From Ramlibacter sp. (GTDB lineage Bacteria > Pseudomonadota > Gammaproteobacteria > Burkholderiales > Burkholderiaceae_C), in contig JAJTCN010000014.1 of the NCBI GenBank assembly GCA_021323335.1, positions 1 through 37,738 on the forward strand: a stretch of 37,738 bases of DNA. The letters run 5' to 3'. The notes below the pieces were generated by a model. It did not search any database, was not told where the DNA came from, and saw only the letters and a list, made by a program, of their open reading frames with translations. The position numbers were made by a program, and so were the translations under genes. This document shows positions 19,116 through 27,492 of the stretch, in pieces. The first letter of the stretch is position 1, and each line of letters begins with the position of its first letter.

Positions 19116-20315
19116 TCAGTAGTCGAAGTCTTCCGTGACCCGGCCGCCGCCCACGTCGATCGCGCGCGTCAGCTGGTCCCGGCCCTCGGCCGTCACCCGC
19201 AACGAGTACTTTCCGGCTGCATCGCCATCCGCCTTGAAGTTCAGCTCGGTCGCCGAGTACGGGGCCCGCCGCGGCGCGGCTTCCGGCAGGCGGAAGGAAT
19301 ACCGCCCGTCCTGGTCCACCTGCTGCCCGTTCACCTGCACCACGGTGCCGGCCACGTTCTGCATCGCCCGCACCAGCGCGTCGTCGACCGGCACCTTGAC
19401 CGTGTTCGTGCCGCTGCCGGTGCTGGCCGTGATGTGGCCGGTCACCGTGTTCATCGGCGAGGTCGGCAGCACGATCGCGGTGCGGGTGCCGTTCAGCGTC
19501 GTCACCGTCGCCGTGCCCACCGGCACGCTGGTGACCACGCCGGTGGCGTGCCCGTCGGCGGTGATGACCACGGTGTAGGTGCCCTTGGCCAGGAAGGCCA
19601 GCACGAAACGGCCATCCGGGGCCACGACGGTGGAGCGGACGATCTCGCCGTTCTGCTGGGCCGACACCGTGGCGGCGCTGGTCGCCAGGGTCTTCGTCAG
19701 CACGCCCTGGATGCCGGCGACGTACTTCGGCGTGACGTTGATCACCGGCTTGAGCAGGTACGAGTCGCTGGTGCCGCGTTGCACCACCGAGCGGCAGGCG
19801 TCGAAGTCCAGCACCAGGTCGATCAGCTTGTCGGCTTCCACCTTGAAATGGACCTGCAGCTTCAGGCCGCTTTGCGTCGAGCTCGGCGTCTGCAGCGGCA
19901 CCAGCGTGCCGCCGATGGGCTGCACCGCATTGGCCAGCGGGGCGTTGCCGCCGTTGTCGGCCAGCACCAGGCGCAGCTGCGAGTAGTTGCCCGCCGGCAG
20001 GGGCATGCTGCCGACTTCCTCCAGCACGCCATTGGTCAGGTCCAGCAGGTCGATGCGCTTGGGCGCCGCCAGCTTCAGCTCGCGCCAGCCGGCATCCCCC
20101 TCGCCCGCCGACGAACTGGTGTGCACGCGGACACCCTCGACCGTGATGAAGACATGTTCGTAGCAGGCCGGCGCGTCGGTGATGGACACGCGCAACGTGC
20201 CCTCGCCTGCCTCGCCGCCACCCCCGCCGCCGCCGCAGGCGGCCAGCAGCAAGGCGGCAGTGACGGCCGCCGCGCGCGCCATCCAGCGGCCCGCGCTCCC
20301 AAGGTACTTCTCCAT
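19116..20315 (-). CDS. DUF4382-type lipoprotein
   Basis: A 399-residue lipoprotein: hydrophobic signal ending in LLLAAC, so the lipidated Cys is near residue 27, followed by a flexible run of seven glycines. The DUF4382 domain (~38-195) begins GTLRVSITDAPACYEHVFIT and includes the typical LLDLTNGV and PAGNYSQLRLVL phrases. After it come one or two beta-sandwich segments of the carboxypeptidase-regulatory/CNA-B kind (GRFVLAFLAKGTYTVVITADG; GRYSFRLPEAAP). The start at 20315 is preferred over an ATG 22 codons upstream because the signal peptide follows it and GGGAG lies in front. Single-gene unit with its own strong terminator. Role in the envelope is unknown. Confidence 0.87.
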   Translation of the reverse strand: MEKYLGSAGRWMARAAAVTAALLLAACGGGGGGGEAGEGTLRVSITDAPACYEHVFITVEGVRVHTSSSAGEGDAGWRELKLAAPKRIDLLDLTNGVLEEVGSMPLPAGNYSQLRLVLADNGGNAPLANAVQPIGGTLVPLQTPSSTQSGLKLQVHFKVEADKLIDLVLDFDACRSVVQRGTSDSYLLKPVINVTPKYVAGIQGVLTKTLATSAATVSAQQNGEIVRSTVVAPDGRFVLAFLAKGTYTVVITADGHATGVVTSVPVGTATVTTLNGTRTAIVLPTSPMNTVTGHITASTGSGTNTVKVPVDDALVRAMQNVAGTVVQVNGQQVDQDGRYSFRLPEAAPRRAPYSATELNFKADGDAAGKYSLRVTAEGRDQLTRAIDVGGGRVTEDFDY

Positions 20316-20491
20316 TCCCGACTCCCATTCCCGTTGTTGGAACCGCGATCCTGATCGGCTGGACGGAGGCGGGCGTGTCAAGGCGTTACGCCGATGGGCT
20401 GGAAGTGGCTCGGCCGTAGCGCCTGCCCCTCACTTGTTGCGGCTGGACACAGGGCTTGCAGCCGCCGCGCCACGGCCCCGTGATCCAAGGA

Positions 20492-21172
20492 TCAGGAGGG
20501 TTTGCCCGAATCGTGGAACGGCTGGGTGACCTGGAAGTCGCCGTGGCCGGGCGGCGGCGGCTTGCGCGCGGCATCCGCCAGGGCGGCGTCGCGGATCGCG
20601 AAGAGGGCCTTCAGGTCGCGCTCCACGTCCTCCTCGTTCTTGCGCTCGTCCTCGTCGGCCATCGGGTCGTGCGTGGGCTCGAACGAGCGCGCGACATGCG
20701 CCTCTTTCAGCTCCGCCAGGGGCGCGGGTCCGCTGGCGGCAAAGGTCTTCGGATCCGGCAGCTCCTCCGGCTTGAAGTCCTGGAACTCCCAGGCCAGGCT
20801 CATGAGCCAGTCGCGCGCGCGCGGCTCGAAGCGTGACAGCTCGCGCTCGAAACTGTCCTGGAAGGCGAAGACGTACCCGAGCATCTGGTGGTGCGCGCTC
20901 TTGACCACGAAGTTGACGTGCATCCCGGGGCGGCCGCTGCGGCTGACGGTGGAGAGCACGCGGCTTTCGATCCAGTCGGAAGGGATGCCATGCTTGCGCA
21001 TGGTGTCGCGCAGGATCACCTGCACCAGCTCGCGCCGCGGCGCGTTGCGTGTCTGCTCGTCGCCGGAAGATGGCTCGCTTTCGTAGAAATGCGAACTGGC
21101 AGGCCCCCCCTGCTCCTTGTCCTTGCCCTTGAAAATCCGTCCGATCAGGCCCATCGCCGCATTGTGCTTCAT
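20492..21172 (-). CDS. Hypothetical cytosolic protein next to FHA gene
   Basis: A 226-residue soluble, charged protein that I do not recognise. It begins with a basic segment (LIGRIFKGKDKEQGG), has a central part (ELVQVILRDTMRKHGIPSDWIESRVLSTVSRSGRPGMHV, seen as several helices and strands), then FERELSRFEPRARDWLMSLAWEFQDF, and an acidic tail with EDERKNEEDVERDLKALF. Its ATG overlaps the TGA of the FHA gene as ATGA, so translation is coupled; an alternative start is the internal ATG at 21154. It probably works with the FHA protein, perhaps as its phosphorylated partner, which is inference from coupling. Confidence 0.75.
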   Translation of the reverse strand: MKHNAAMGLIGRIFKGKDKEQGGPASSHFYESEPSSGDEQTRNAPRRELVQVILRDTMRKHGIPSDWIESRVLSTVSRSGRPGMHVNFVVKSAHHQMLGYVFAFQDSFERELSRFEPRARDWLMSLAWEFQDFKPEELPDPKTFAASGPAPLAELKEAHVARSFEPTHDPMADEDERKNEEDVERDLKALFAIRDAALADAARKPPPPGHGDFQVTQPFHDSGKPS

Positions 21173-21780
21173 TCCCTGAGCTGGAACCGCATGCGGGTGC
21201 CCGCGAGCTCCAGCACGTCGTGGTCCATCAGCTGCACGGGTTCGTCGCCGACCGGCTCCGCGTTGAGCAGAGGGACCGTCTCGCCGCCGAGACGCGCCAC
21301 GAAGTAGCCGCCGCGCCGCTGCGCGACCGACACGACGGACACGCCCGGCTTGCCGAAGGTGGTGACGGCCTTGACGATCGGTATCTCCAGGCCGCTGGAC
21401 GTACCGCTCACCACCATGAAGCTGGCCTGCAGGTCGCGCCACTCGCTCTGCATCGCCGTCGTGCCGAAGAAGCTGCTCGGCTCCTCGCTGGCCTGCAGGT
21501 ACTTGATGCGATAGGGCCCGATCGCGATGACGTCGCCGTCGTGCAGCTGCGTGCGGTCCTTGATCATGCGGTCGTTGACGTAGGTGCCGTTGGTGCTGCC
21601 CAGGTCCTGCAGGAACACGTCCGCCACGCCCACCAGGTCGAAGGCGCAGTGCTGGCCGCTGACCACCATGGTGTCCAGCACGATGTCGTTGCCGGCCTTG
21701 CGGCCCAGCGTCGTGCGTTCCTTCTTGAGGAACACGTGCTTGACCTCGACTCCCTTGACGCTGGCGATCAGCTGCGGCAT
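21169..21780 (-). CDS. FHA domain protein
   Basis: A 203-residue cytosolic protein that should bind phosphothreonine peptides. Residues ~20-95 carry a complete FHA signature: TLGRKAGNDIVLD, the VSGQHC Ser-x-x-His pair and LGSTNGTYVND. A second, degenerate FHA-like unit follows (~135-200: TFGKPGVSVVSVAQRRGGYF, LLNAEPV, LMDHDVLELAGTRMRF) without the STNGT motif. GGAG precedes the ATG. It lies between the DUF2721 gene (58-base gap) and a coupled hypothetical gene. No Ser/Thr kinase or type VI secretion gene is in the window, so the phospho-partner is unknown. Confidence 0.9.
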   Translation of the reverse strand: MPQLIASVKGVEVKHVFLKKERTTLGRKAGNDIVLDTMVVSGQHCAFDLVGVADVFLQDLGSTNGTYVNDRMIKDRTQLHDGDVIAIGPYRIKYLQASEEPSSFFGTTAMQSEWRDLQASFMVVSGTSSGLEIPIVKAVTTFGKPGVSVVSVAQRRGGYFVARLGGETVPLLNAEPVGDEPVQLMDHDVLELAGTRMRFQLRE

Positions 21781-21838
21781 GTGGCGCTCCAGCCCCCACC
21801 CGGGAGCCGCCCCATGCTAGCGCTGCAATGGCCGCGCT

Positions 21839-22309
21839 TCAAGCGGGCGGACCAGCAGGCCGGCCGCGCACGCGGAAATCCAGCAGCCGCGTGGCCAGGT
21901 AGGTCTCCGCCAGGAAGCACAGGAGCGCCGCCAGGAAGCTGGCCACGCCCCCGAGGAAGCAGGTGACGGCCCAGCCGCTGACGGCGATGCCGCCGGCCTC
22001 GCCGAGGAACAGCAGGATGATGGTCAGCCCGATCAGGAAAGCGCAGGTGGTGAGGAGCGCGATGCAGCCGTTGGCCAGCCGGCCGCGCCGGCGCAGCTGC
22101 TGCAGCTCCAGGCCGGCGCGCTCCAGCCATTCCGGGTCGGTGGCGACCAGCGCGCGGTCTTCCACCAGCCGGGCCCGGTCGATGATCCGCCCCAGCCGGC
22201 CGGCGACGGCGGCGATCATCCCGGACACCGCCGTCAGCAGGAACACCGGCGCGATGGACAGCTGGATGCCGTGGATGATGGTCGGCCCGTCGACGGGGAA
22301 GTACGCCAT
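21839..22309 (-). CDS. DUF2721 family membrane protein
   Basis: A 156-residue integral membrane protein with three predicted helices: IQLSIAPVFLLTAVSGMIAA, LLTTCAFLIGLTIILLFL and a third spanning CFLGGVASFLAALLCFLAE. The cytosolic segment LGRIIDRARLVEDR between helices 1 and 2 is the DUF2721 hallmark as I know it. No function is established for the family. It lies 14 bases after an unknown 300-residue gene and ahead of the FHA gene, all on one strand. The start at MAYFPVDG is supported by homology; the upstream frame is a shadow. Confidence 0.87.
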   Translation of the reverse strand: MAYFPVDGPTIIHGIQLSIAPVFLLTAVSGMIAAVAGRLGRIIDRARLVEDRALVATDPEWLERAGLELQQLRRRGRLANGCIALLTTCAFLIGLTIILLFLGEAGGIAVSGWAVTCFLGGVASFLAALLCFLAETYLATRLLDFRVRGRPAGPPA

Positions 22310-22323
22310 GGCGGTATCCGGCC

Positions 22324-23226
22324 TCAGGCCACCACGCTGGCCCCGCCGGCGCGCAGGCGCCCGAGCAGGTCGTCCCAGCGCTGGGTGTGTTCCGCGTGCA
22401 GGCGGGTGCCCTCTTCCAGCACCGGCTGGAACTTCCAGCCGCGCACCTGGGCCGACTCGAACCAGCCGCGCGCCCGCTGCCGCCCGATCCACACCGGCGT
22501 GCGCCAGGCGCCCCAGGGTTCGGCCGTGCGCGCCAGGTCCGGGCTGGCGTCCAGCGCCCCCTGCGCATAACTGAGCCAGCCGTAGCGGCGCGGGGTGGAC
22601 GGCTGGCGCGGCCCGTCGTCGAAGGTCTCGAACACGGTGGCGTCCTCCAGCGCCGCGGGCAGCAGCTCGCGCGCCACCAGGTGGTGGCCGGCATCGTGCC
22701 CCGTGCCGGTCTTGTGGTGCAGCACCGGCCGCAGCTCGAAGCCGGTGAGTCCGCTTTCGCGCAGGGCCTGCGCGGCCTGCGCGCCCAGCACGTACTCGCC
22801 GGTCCATTCGTCCACGTGGCTGATGGCGGTGTCCGCCACGGCCTTGGTCAGGTAGATGCGCTGTGGCAGCCGCACCGTCCACCGGCTCGACGTGGGGTGC
22901 AGGCTGTCCATGTGGTACGCCGCCATCGTTGCCTTGGAGTCGGCGCGGCTTTGCGCCACGCTGGAACGCGTCACCGCCTCCACGTGGGAGGCCGCCTCCA
23001 GTTCCGCCGGCGAGCACTGCACGTCGCGCAGGAAGCTCACCGGCTCGCCTTCGGCCAGGTCGAGCAGCTTGCCCAGGACCGGCCCGCCGGCGTCGAAAAA
23101 GCGGGAGAACACATAGCCGACCGCGGGATTGGGCTTGGCGCCGAGCGCCCGTGCCAGGGCATCGTCGGCGGCGAGCCGGCGCGCCAGTCCGGGGCTGCAG
23201 GGTCGCAGCGCGAGGAGGAGTTTCAT
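22324..23226 (-). CDS. Hypothetical protein, 300 residues
   Basis: I do not recognise this soluble 300-residue protein. It has no signal peptide or membrane segment. Noticeable phrases are GYVFSRFFDAGGPVLGKLLDLAEG, which is immunity-protein-like in style, GLTGFELRPVLHHKTG, several His pairs (GHDAGHHLVARELLP) and many Trp residues toward the C-terminus (RYGWLSYAQ, EPWGAWRTPVWIGRQRARGWF, VRGWKF). The SGLTGFELRPV phrase recalls Imm11/double-CXXCG type families, but this is a weak impression and no CXXC pair is present. ATG at 23226 (MKLLLALRP) has no strong ribosome binding site; starts further upstream in the frame are possible. It heads a same-strand run with DUF2721 and FHA genes. Confidence 0.7.
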   Translation of the reverse strand: MKLLLALRPCSPGLARRLAADDALARALGAKPNPAVGYVFSRFFDAGGPVLGKLLDLAEGEPVSFLRDVQCSPAELEAASHVEAVTRSSVAQSRADSKATMAAYHMDSLHPTSSRWTVRLPQRIYLTKAVADTAISHVDEWTGEYVLGAQAAQALRESGLTGFELRPVLHHKTGTGHDAGHHLVARELLPAALEDATVFETFDDGPRQPSTPRRYGWLSYAQGALDASPDLARTAEPWGAWRTPVWIGRQRARGWFESAQVRGWKFQPVLEEGTRLHAEHTQRWDDLLGRLRAGGASVVA

Positions 23227-23288
23227 GGGGCGTGATCGTATCCGCACCGGCCGAGCAGGCTTGCCGCCCATGCGAAACTGCGCGCCGC

Positions 23289-24566
23289 ATGTCCGTTTTG
23301 AGCTCTTCCCCGCGCCCGCTGGCCATCGCGCTGGCCGGCCTCGTGGCACTGGCGGTCGCGATGGGCATCGGCCGCTTCGCGTTCACGCCCCTGCTCCCCC
23401 TGATGCTGTCCGAACGCTCCCTCACGCTGGCCGGCGCCAGCGTGCTGGCCAGCGCCAATTACTTCGGCTACCTGCTCGGCGCGCTGGCCTGCACCTTCCA
23501 GCCCTGGCTGTGGCGCCGCTTCGGCTGGTCGCCGGCGGTCAACGGGCCGCGGCTGGTGCGCATCGGCCTGGCGGTGACGGCGCTGCTGACGCTGGCGATG
23601 GCGTGGGACTGGACCCCGGCGTGGACGCTGCTGCGATTCGCCGCAGGCGTGGCCAGCGCGGTGGTGTTCCTCTACACCTCTGGCTGGTGCCTGGAGCAGC
23701 TGGCGCGCCGCGGCGTGCCGGCCATGGGCGCCCTGATCTATGTCGGCCCCGGCGCCGGCATCGTGGCCAGCGGACTGGCCGCGACGGCGCTGGTGCAGTG
23801 GGGCGCGCCGGCCGCGGTCGGCTGGCTCACTTTCGGCGTGCTGGCCGTGGTGTTGATCGCGCTGGTGTGGAAGGTGTTCCACGTCCGCCACGGCATCGTT
23901 GCCCCCGCCGCCGGCGGCAGCGGACATGCGGCCGCACCGCCGACGCCTCAGGCCGGCAGCCTGGAGATGGGCCTGCTGGCCGGCGCGTACGGCCTGGCCG
24001 GCATCGGCTACATCATCACCGCCACGTTCCTGCCGGTGATCGCCCGGCAGGCATTGCCCGAGTCGCACTGGCTCGACCTGTTCTGGCCGCTGTTCGGCGG
24101 GGGCGTCATGCTGGGCGCCATCGGCGCATCGCGGCTGCCGGCCGGCGGCGACCTGCGCGTGCGGCTGGCGATCTGCTACTTCATGCAGGCGGCCGGCGTC
24201 TGCGCCAGCCTGGTGAGCCCCACGCTGGCCGGTTTCGCGATCGGCAGCCTGCTGCTCGGCCTGCCCTTCACCGCCATCACCTTCTTCGGCATGCAGGAAG
24301 TCCGCCGCGTGCGGCCGCAGCAGGCCGCGAGCTTCATGGGGTTGCTGACCGCGGTGTACGGCGCCGGGCAGATCGCCGGTCCGCCGCTGGCGGCATGGCT
24401 GGTGGCGCGCAGCGCGACGCCCGCGGCCGGCTTCGCCCTGTCGCTGTGGATCGCGACCGGTCTCCTGGTGTTCGGCGCCCTGCTCTACCTGGCGCTGGCG
24501 CACCGCTTCCCGATGCCGCGCGCGATCAACGTTGCGCCACCTGGTGTGCCGGCGCCGCGCGGCTGA
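23289..24566 (+). CDS. YbfB/YjiJ-family MFS transporter
   Basis: A 425-residue inner-membrane permease of the MFS_4 (YbfB/YjiJ) type. The N-terminal helix carries the family phrase LVALAVAMGIGRFAFTPLLPLML, followed by ANYFGYLLGALA and, near helix 5, GALIYVGPGAGIVASGLAA. About twelve hydrophobic segments are present, with a hydrophilic central loop near residues 205-225. Substrate unknown. The start is fixed by the family N-terminus; no Shine-Dalgarno is seen and GAAACT ends nine bases before the ATG, so a very short leader is possible. Its 3' end overlaps the convergent M23 peptidase gene by 41 bases. Confidence 0.9.
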   Translation: MSVLSSSPRPLAIALAGLVALAVAMGIGRFAFTPLLPLMLSERSLTLAGASVLASANYFGYLLGALACTFQPWLWRRFGWSPAVNGPRLVRIGLAVTALLTLAMAWDWTPAWTLLRFAAGVASAVVFLYTSGWCLEQLARRGVPAMGALIYVGPGAGIVASGLAATALVQWGAPAAVGWLTFGVLAVVLIALVWKVFHVRHGIVAPAAGGSGHAAAPPTPQAGSLEMGLLAGAYGLAGIGYIITATFLPVIARQALPESHWLDLFWPLFGGGVMLGAIGASRLPAGGDLRVRLAICYFMQAAGVCASLVSPTLAGFAIGSLLLGLPFTAITFFGMQEVRRVRPQQAASFMGLLTAVYGAGQIAGPPLAAWLVARSATPAAGFALSLWIATGLLVFGALLYLALAHRFPMPRAINVAPPGVPAPRG

Positions 24567-25290
24567 GGGCCGGATAGGGATTGACGGGCTCGCCCTCCCA
24601 CCACCGGGCCGGCGTGCCGAGGCGGAACACGGCGAAGTGCAGGTGCGGCGTCGCCGGATCGGCGTTGCCGGTGCTGCCGACATAGCCGATCACCTGTCCG
24701 CGCTTCACCTCGGCGCCTTCCCGCAAGCCGTCCGCATAGCGTTGCAGGTGCGCGTAGTAGTAGGCGAGCCGGCCGCCGGGGTCGTACTGGTACACGGTCA
24801 GGCCGCCGGGCTTGCTGTTGAACAGCTTGACCACCTTGCCGTCGTCCACGGCCACCACCGGCGTGCCGGTCGGCGCGAGGATGTCGATCGCCTCGTGCTG
24901 CCGGCTGCCCCGGCGCTGCTGGTAATGGTCCGAAAGCGAAGCCGGGGCGATGCCGACCACCGGGACCTCGAGCGGCCGTTGGGCCAGCAGGTCGGCGCCT
25001 TGCGCATCGCCACGGTCGGCCACCGCAGGGAGGTCGCGCGGCGGCGTCGGAGCCGCCGCTCTCGGTTCCTGCGGCGGCGATGGGGGTGCGGCAGTCACGG
25101 CCGGCGGTGCCGCCGGCGCGGGCTGCGCCGCGGGCGCGGCCGGCGCCGGCGCCGCGGCACCCGGCGCCAGCACCGTGTGGTCCGGCAAGGACGCGCGCGG
25201 CGGAACCACTTCGGTCACCGGCGCCTGGCGCTCGCAGCCTTGCAGGCCGAGGGCGGCCAGCGCGATCACCAGGGACGCACGCCGCCACAT
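24526..25290 (-). CDS. M23/LytM-domain lipoprotein
   Basis: A 254-residue lipoprotein with a C-terminal LytM domain, expected to be a zinc peptidase cutting peptidoglycan peptides or a regulator of amidases. The signal ends in the lipobox LGLQGC; residues ~35-85 are a Pro/Ala-rich linker; the LytM domain (~125-240) has HEAIDI (HxxxD) and HLHFAVF (HxH), so the zinc site looks complete, plus GYVGSTGNA. Start ATG overlaps the previous gene's TGA (TGATG); a GTG three bases earlier is the alternative. It is the last gene of an operon with a small lipoprotein and an L,D-transpeptidase. Its first ~40 residues are visibly homologous to those of the small lipoprotein. Confidence 0.9.
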   Translation of the reverse strand: MWRRASLVIALAALGLQGCERQAPVTEVVPPRASLPDHTVLAPGAAAPAPAAPAAQPAPAAPPAVTAAPPSPPQEPRAAAPTPPRDLPAVADRGDAQGADLLAQRPLEVPVVGIAPASLSDHYQQRRGSRQHEAIDILAPTGTPVVAVDDGKVVKLFNSKPGGLTVYQYDPGGRLAYYYAHLQRYADGLREGAEVKRGQVIGYVGSTGNADPATPHLHFAVFRLGTPARWWEGEPVNPYPALSRAAPAHQVAQR

Positions 25291-25706
25291 CACGGGGCCT
25301 TCGGCTTGATCACGTTCTTCTCGAGGAACTGCGCCAGCTCGGTCGGCGCGGCCACGCCATCGGCCGGCAATGCAGCGCCGGGCTGGGCGCCCATGGCGTT
25401 GGTGTCGGGCGTGGCGGGCGGCGTCACGCCGGCGGCGGCGGCGGTGTCCGTCGCCGCACCCGGCAGCGGCGTCGCCGCGGGCGCTTCGGTCGACTGCACC
25501 GGCGTGGGGGTGGAATCGACCGGCGCCGCGGGTTGCTGGACATCGGGCGCGGCCGCCGCTGGCGTCGCCGGCGCGTTCAGCGCGGTGTCGTCGGGCAGGG
25601 AAGACTGCGGCGCCGTCACCCGGGTTTCCGGTTTCACGTTGATGTCGCAGGCCTGCAGGCCGAGCGCCGCCAGCGCGGCCACGAGGGAAAGACCCATCTT
25701 GTTCAT
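25290..25706 (-). CDS. Small Ala/Pro-rich lipoprotein
   Basis: A 138-residue lipoprotein of low complexity. The signal peptide ends in ALGLQAC with Asp at +2, which in enterobacteria would hold it in the inner membrane. The mature part is Ala/Pro/Thr-rich and probably extended, ending in a short predicted helix [15 protein letters not shown]. Its first 45 residues match the neighbouring LytM lipoprotein ([12 protein letters not shown] and then P-ASLPD-T-L), but no catalytic domain follows. The start overlaps the TGA of the L,D-transpeptidase gene (ATGA). It may be a spacer or partner protein for the two wall enzymes, an inference. Confidence 0.82.
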   Translation of the reverse strand: MNKMGLSLVAALAALGLQACDINVKPETRVTAPQSSLPDDTALNAPATPAAAAPDVQQPAAPVDSTPTPVQSTEAPAATPLPGAATDTAAAAGVTPPATPDTNAMGAQPGAALPADGVAAPTELAQFLEKNVIKPKAP

Positions 25707-26773
25707 GCTTGAACCTCCACGTTGATGCCCTTGTCGGCGATGTTGGACAGGCGCACGACGTCCCAGTTGGTCAGGCGCACGCAACCGCTGCTTTCGGCGC
25801 GGGACATCTGCGACGGCTCCGCGGTGCCGTGGATGCCCAGGTGCTGCTGGCTGAGCGACAGCCACATCACGCCCACCGGACTGTTCGGTCCGGGCGGCAG
25901 CCGGACCTTCTTGTCGGTCTTCGGGTTGCGCAGGATCGCGGGGTTGTAGCTGAAGTCGGGGTTGGGAGCGCGGGCGGCGATCTGCAGCGTGCCTTCCGGC
26001 AGCGGGAAGTCGGTGCCGCCGATGGTGACGGGCATGGCTCCCATCACGCTGCCATCGGCCGCGAGGATGTAGAGCATCTGGTCCGACTTGTCGATGCGCA
26101 GCGAAGCCGCCTTGGCCATCATCCCGGGCGCCCGGCCCACGTCCGTGACCACCACCGGCTGGCCGGCCTGCAGCGGCCGGCCCTTGTTGAGGGCGACGAA
26201 CAGCTTCGGGCTCATGTGGAACCGCTCGCTGACCGCCTCTTCCAGGTTCTGGTAGCCGAGCGAGGCCATCTGCGACTGCGCCTCGGGGTCGTCCTTCGGG
26301 ATGGGGATGTACGGGCCCGCGACGTCCTGCTCGGTGAGCACGTAGGTCGCGAAGGCCGGGGACTGCTGGCCCAGGGCCTGCCAGGTCGCCGCGTCGACGA
26401 TGCCCGTGGCCGGCAGGCTGCGCGCAGCCTGGAAAGCCACCAGGGCCTTCTTCATGTTGGTGCCGAAGTTGCCGTCGATCTCGCCCACGGAGAACCACGC
26501 CCGGTCCAGCATCACCTGGGCGCGGATGACGGCCGGGCCCTTGGCCCCCTGGACCAGGTCGGGCGTCATGGCGTCCGCATTCAGCTGCTGGATGTGCTGG
26601 GTGGCGTCGGCGGGAAAGGGCGTCGGCACGGCGACCGCGGGCGCGGGCTTCACCTGCGCCTGGCCGGCCTGCGATTTCTTCGGGGTTGCCGCCTGCGCGG
26701 ACGCAGGTGCGGCCGCGAAACCCAGCGGCAGGACCAGCGCGAGGGCGCGCAGGAGAACGGTTGTCTTGTGCAT
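25703..26773 (-). CDS. L,D-transpeptidase (YkuD) with peptidoglycan-binding domain
   Basis: A 356-residue exported enzyme that makes 3-3 cross-links or attaches proteins to peptidoglycan. Signal peptide 1-27 (ASAQA). A peptidoglycan-binding helical domain (~65-140: [29 protein letters not shown]) is followed by a LysM-like segment (~165-210) and the YkuD domain (~222-356) with His315 in LGIHGTAEP and catalytic Cys331 in [11 protein letters not shown]. Both catalytic motifs are intact. First gene of a tightly overlapping three-gene operon with two lipoproteins. The 117 bases upstream of it separate it from the molybdopterin-domain gene and may hold its promoter. Confidence 0.93.
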   Translation of the reverse strand: MHKTTVLLRALALVLPLGFAAAPASAQAATPKKSQAGQAQVKPAPAVAVPTPFPADATQHIQQLNADAMTPDLVQGAKGPAVIRAQVMLDRAWFSVGEIDGNFGTNMKKALVAFQAARSLPATGIVDAATWQALGQQSPAFATYVLTEQDVAGPYIPIPKDDPEAQSQMASLGYQNLEEAVSERFHMSPKLFVALNKGRPLQAGQPVVVTDVGRAPGMMAKAASLRIDKSDQMLYILAADGSVMGAMPVTIGGTDFPLPEGTLQIAARAPNPDFSYNPAILRNPKTDKKVRLPPGPNSPVGVMWLSLSQQHLGIHGTAEPSQMSRAESSGCVRLTNWDVVRLSNIADKGINVEVQA

Positions 26774-26889
26774 GGCAATGCTCCAGTAGCGATTGCCCTA
26801 CCGTAGTGCTGCCGGCGGCGCGGCCGTGTAGTCGCGCGACGACGGCGGCAGTCGGCCATTGCTGGCCCTGGGCCCATTCGGGCCAGCGC

Positions 26890-27468
26890 TCAGCCGGCTT
26901 GCACGTCGATGTGGTACAGGCCCCAGGGGCAGTTGGCGAAGCGCTGGTCCACCGGCTTGGCCGCCATGTCGGGGAACCGGTCGGCGTCGTACACCGCCCA
27001 CAGCGGCCCGAGGCCGCCCAGCGGCATCGGCGCGCCGTCGAGATGGGTCGCGACGATGAAGCGGTACTTCGTGGCGTCGGCGATGGAGATCGTGGGCGCG
27101 TAGCCGTCCACGGCGCGCATCGCCAGCTTGCCTTCACCCTTCACGCCGGCGGCCTTCAGCACGTCGCGCAACGCCGGCCCCGACAGCTTGTGCGGCTTGT
27201 TGTCGTATTCCAGGGTGGGCTGGATGGTGACGGCGGGCAGCGCCGCCAGCGCGGCGAAGTCGAAGGCGTGCGCCGCGGTGAAGCTGAGCTTCTGCTTGGC
27301 CATCATCTGGTCGCGCACCGGATCGAAGGCGCCGCGGTTGGGCCGCACGCCAGCGCCCGTGATGGTGAGCAGCGCCGGCCCGCGCAAGCCCTTGGCGGCG
27401 TTGCCTTGCGCCCAGGCGGGCAACGAAGCCGTGGCGAGCGCGGCGGCCATGAAGTTTCGCTTGTCCAT
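26890..27468 (-). CDS. Exported molybdopterin-binding-domain protein (oxidoreductase-like)
   Basis: A 192-residue protein with a signal peptide (DKRNFMAAALATASLPAWAQ) and a compact domain resembling the sulfite-oxidase/YedY molybdopterin fold in its small stand-alone form: LLTITGAGVRPNRG, FDFAALAALP, LEYDNKPHKLSGPALRDVLKAAGV, and MRAVDGYAPTISI. The pterin-coordinating Cys of true molybdoenzymes is not evident at the expected site, so it may not bind the cofactor. The single Cys in the mature protein is near the C-terminus (FANCPWGLYHIDVQ). It is the last gene of the Bug-GST-hydratase run, 24 bases after the hydratase. Enzymatic role uncertain. Confidence 0.78.
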   Translation of the reverse strand: MDKRNFMAAALATASLPAWAQGNAAKGLRGPALLTITGAGVRPNRGAFDPVRDQMMAKQKLSFTAAHAFDFAALAALPAVTIQPTLEYDNKPHKLSGPALRDVLKAAGVKGEGKLAMRAVDGYAPTISIADATKYRFIVATHLDGAPMPLGGLGPLWAVYDADRFPDMAAKPVDQRFANCPWGLYHIDVQAG

Positions 27469-27492
27469 CGTGGTTCCGTCCTCCAGCTTGGT

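Noticed and set aside
26890..27468. Full molybdoenzyme of the sulfite oxidase family
   Set aside because: Only the short domain is present, and no Cys stands where the molybdenum ligand is expected, so I do not call it an active molybdoenzyme.
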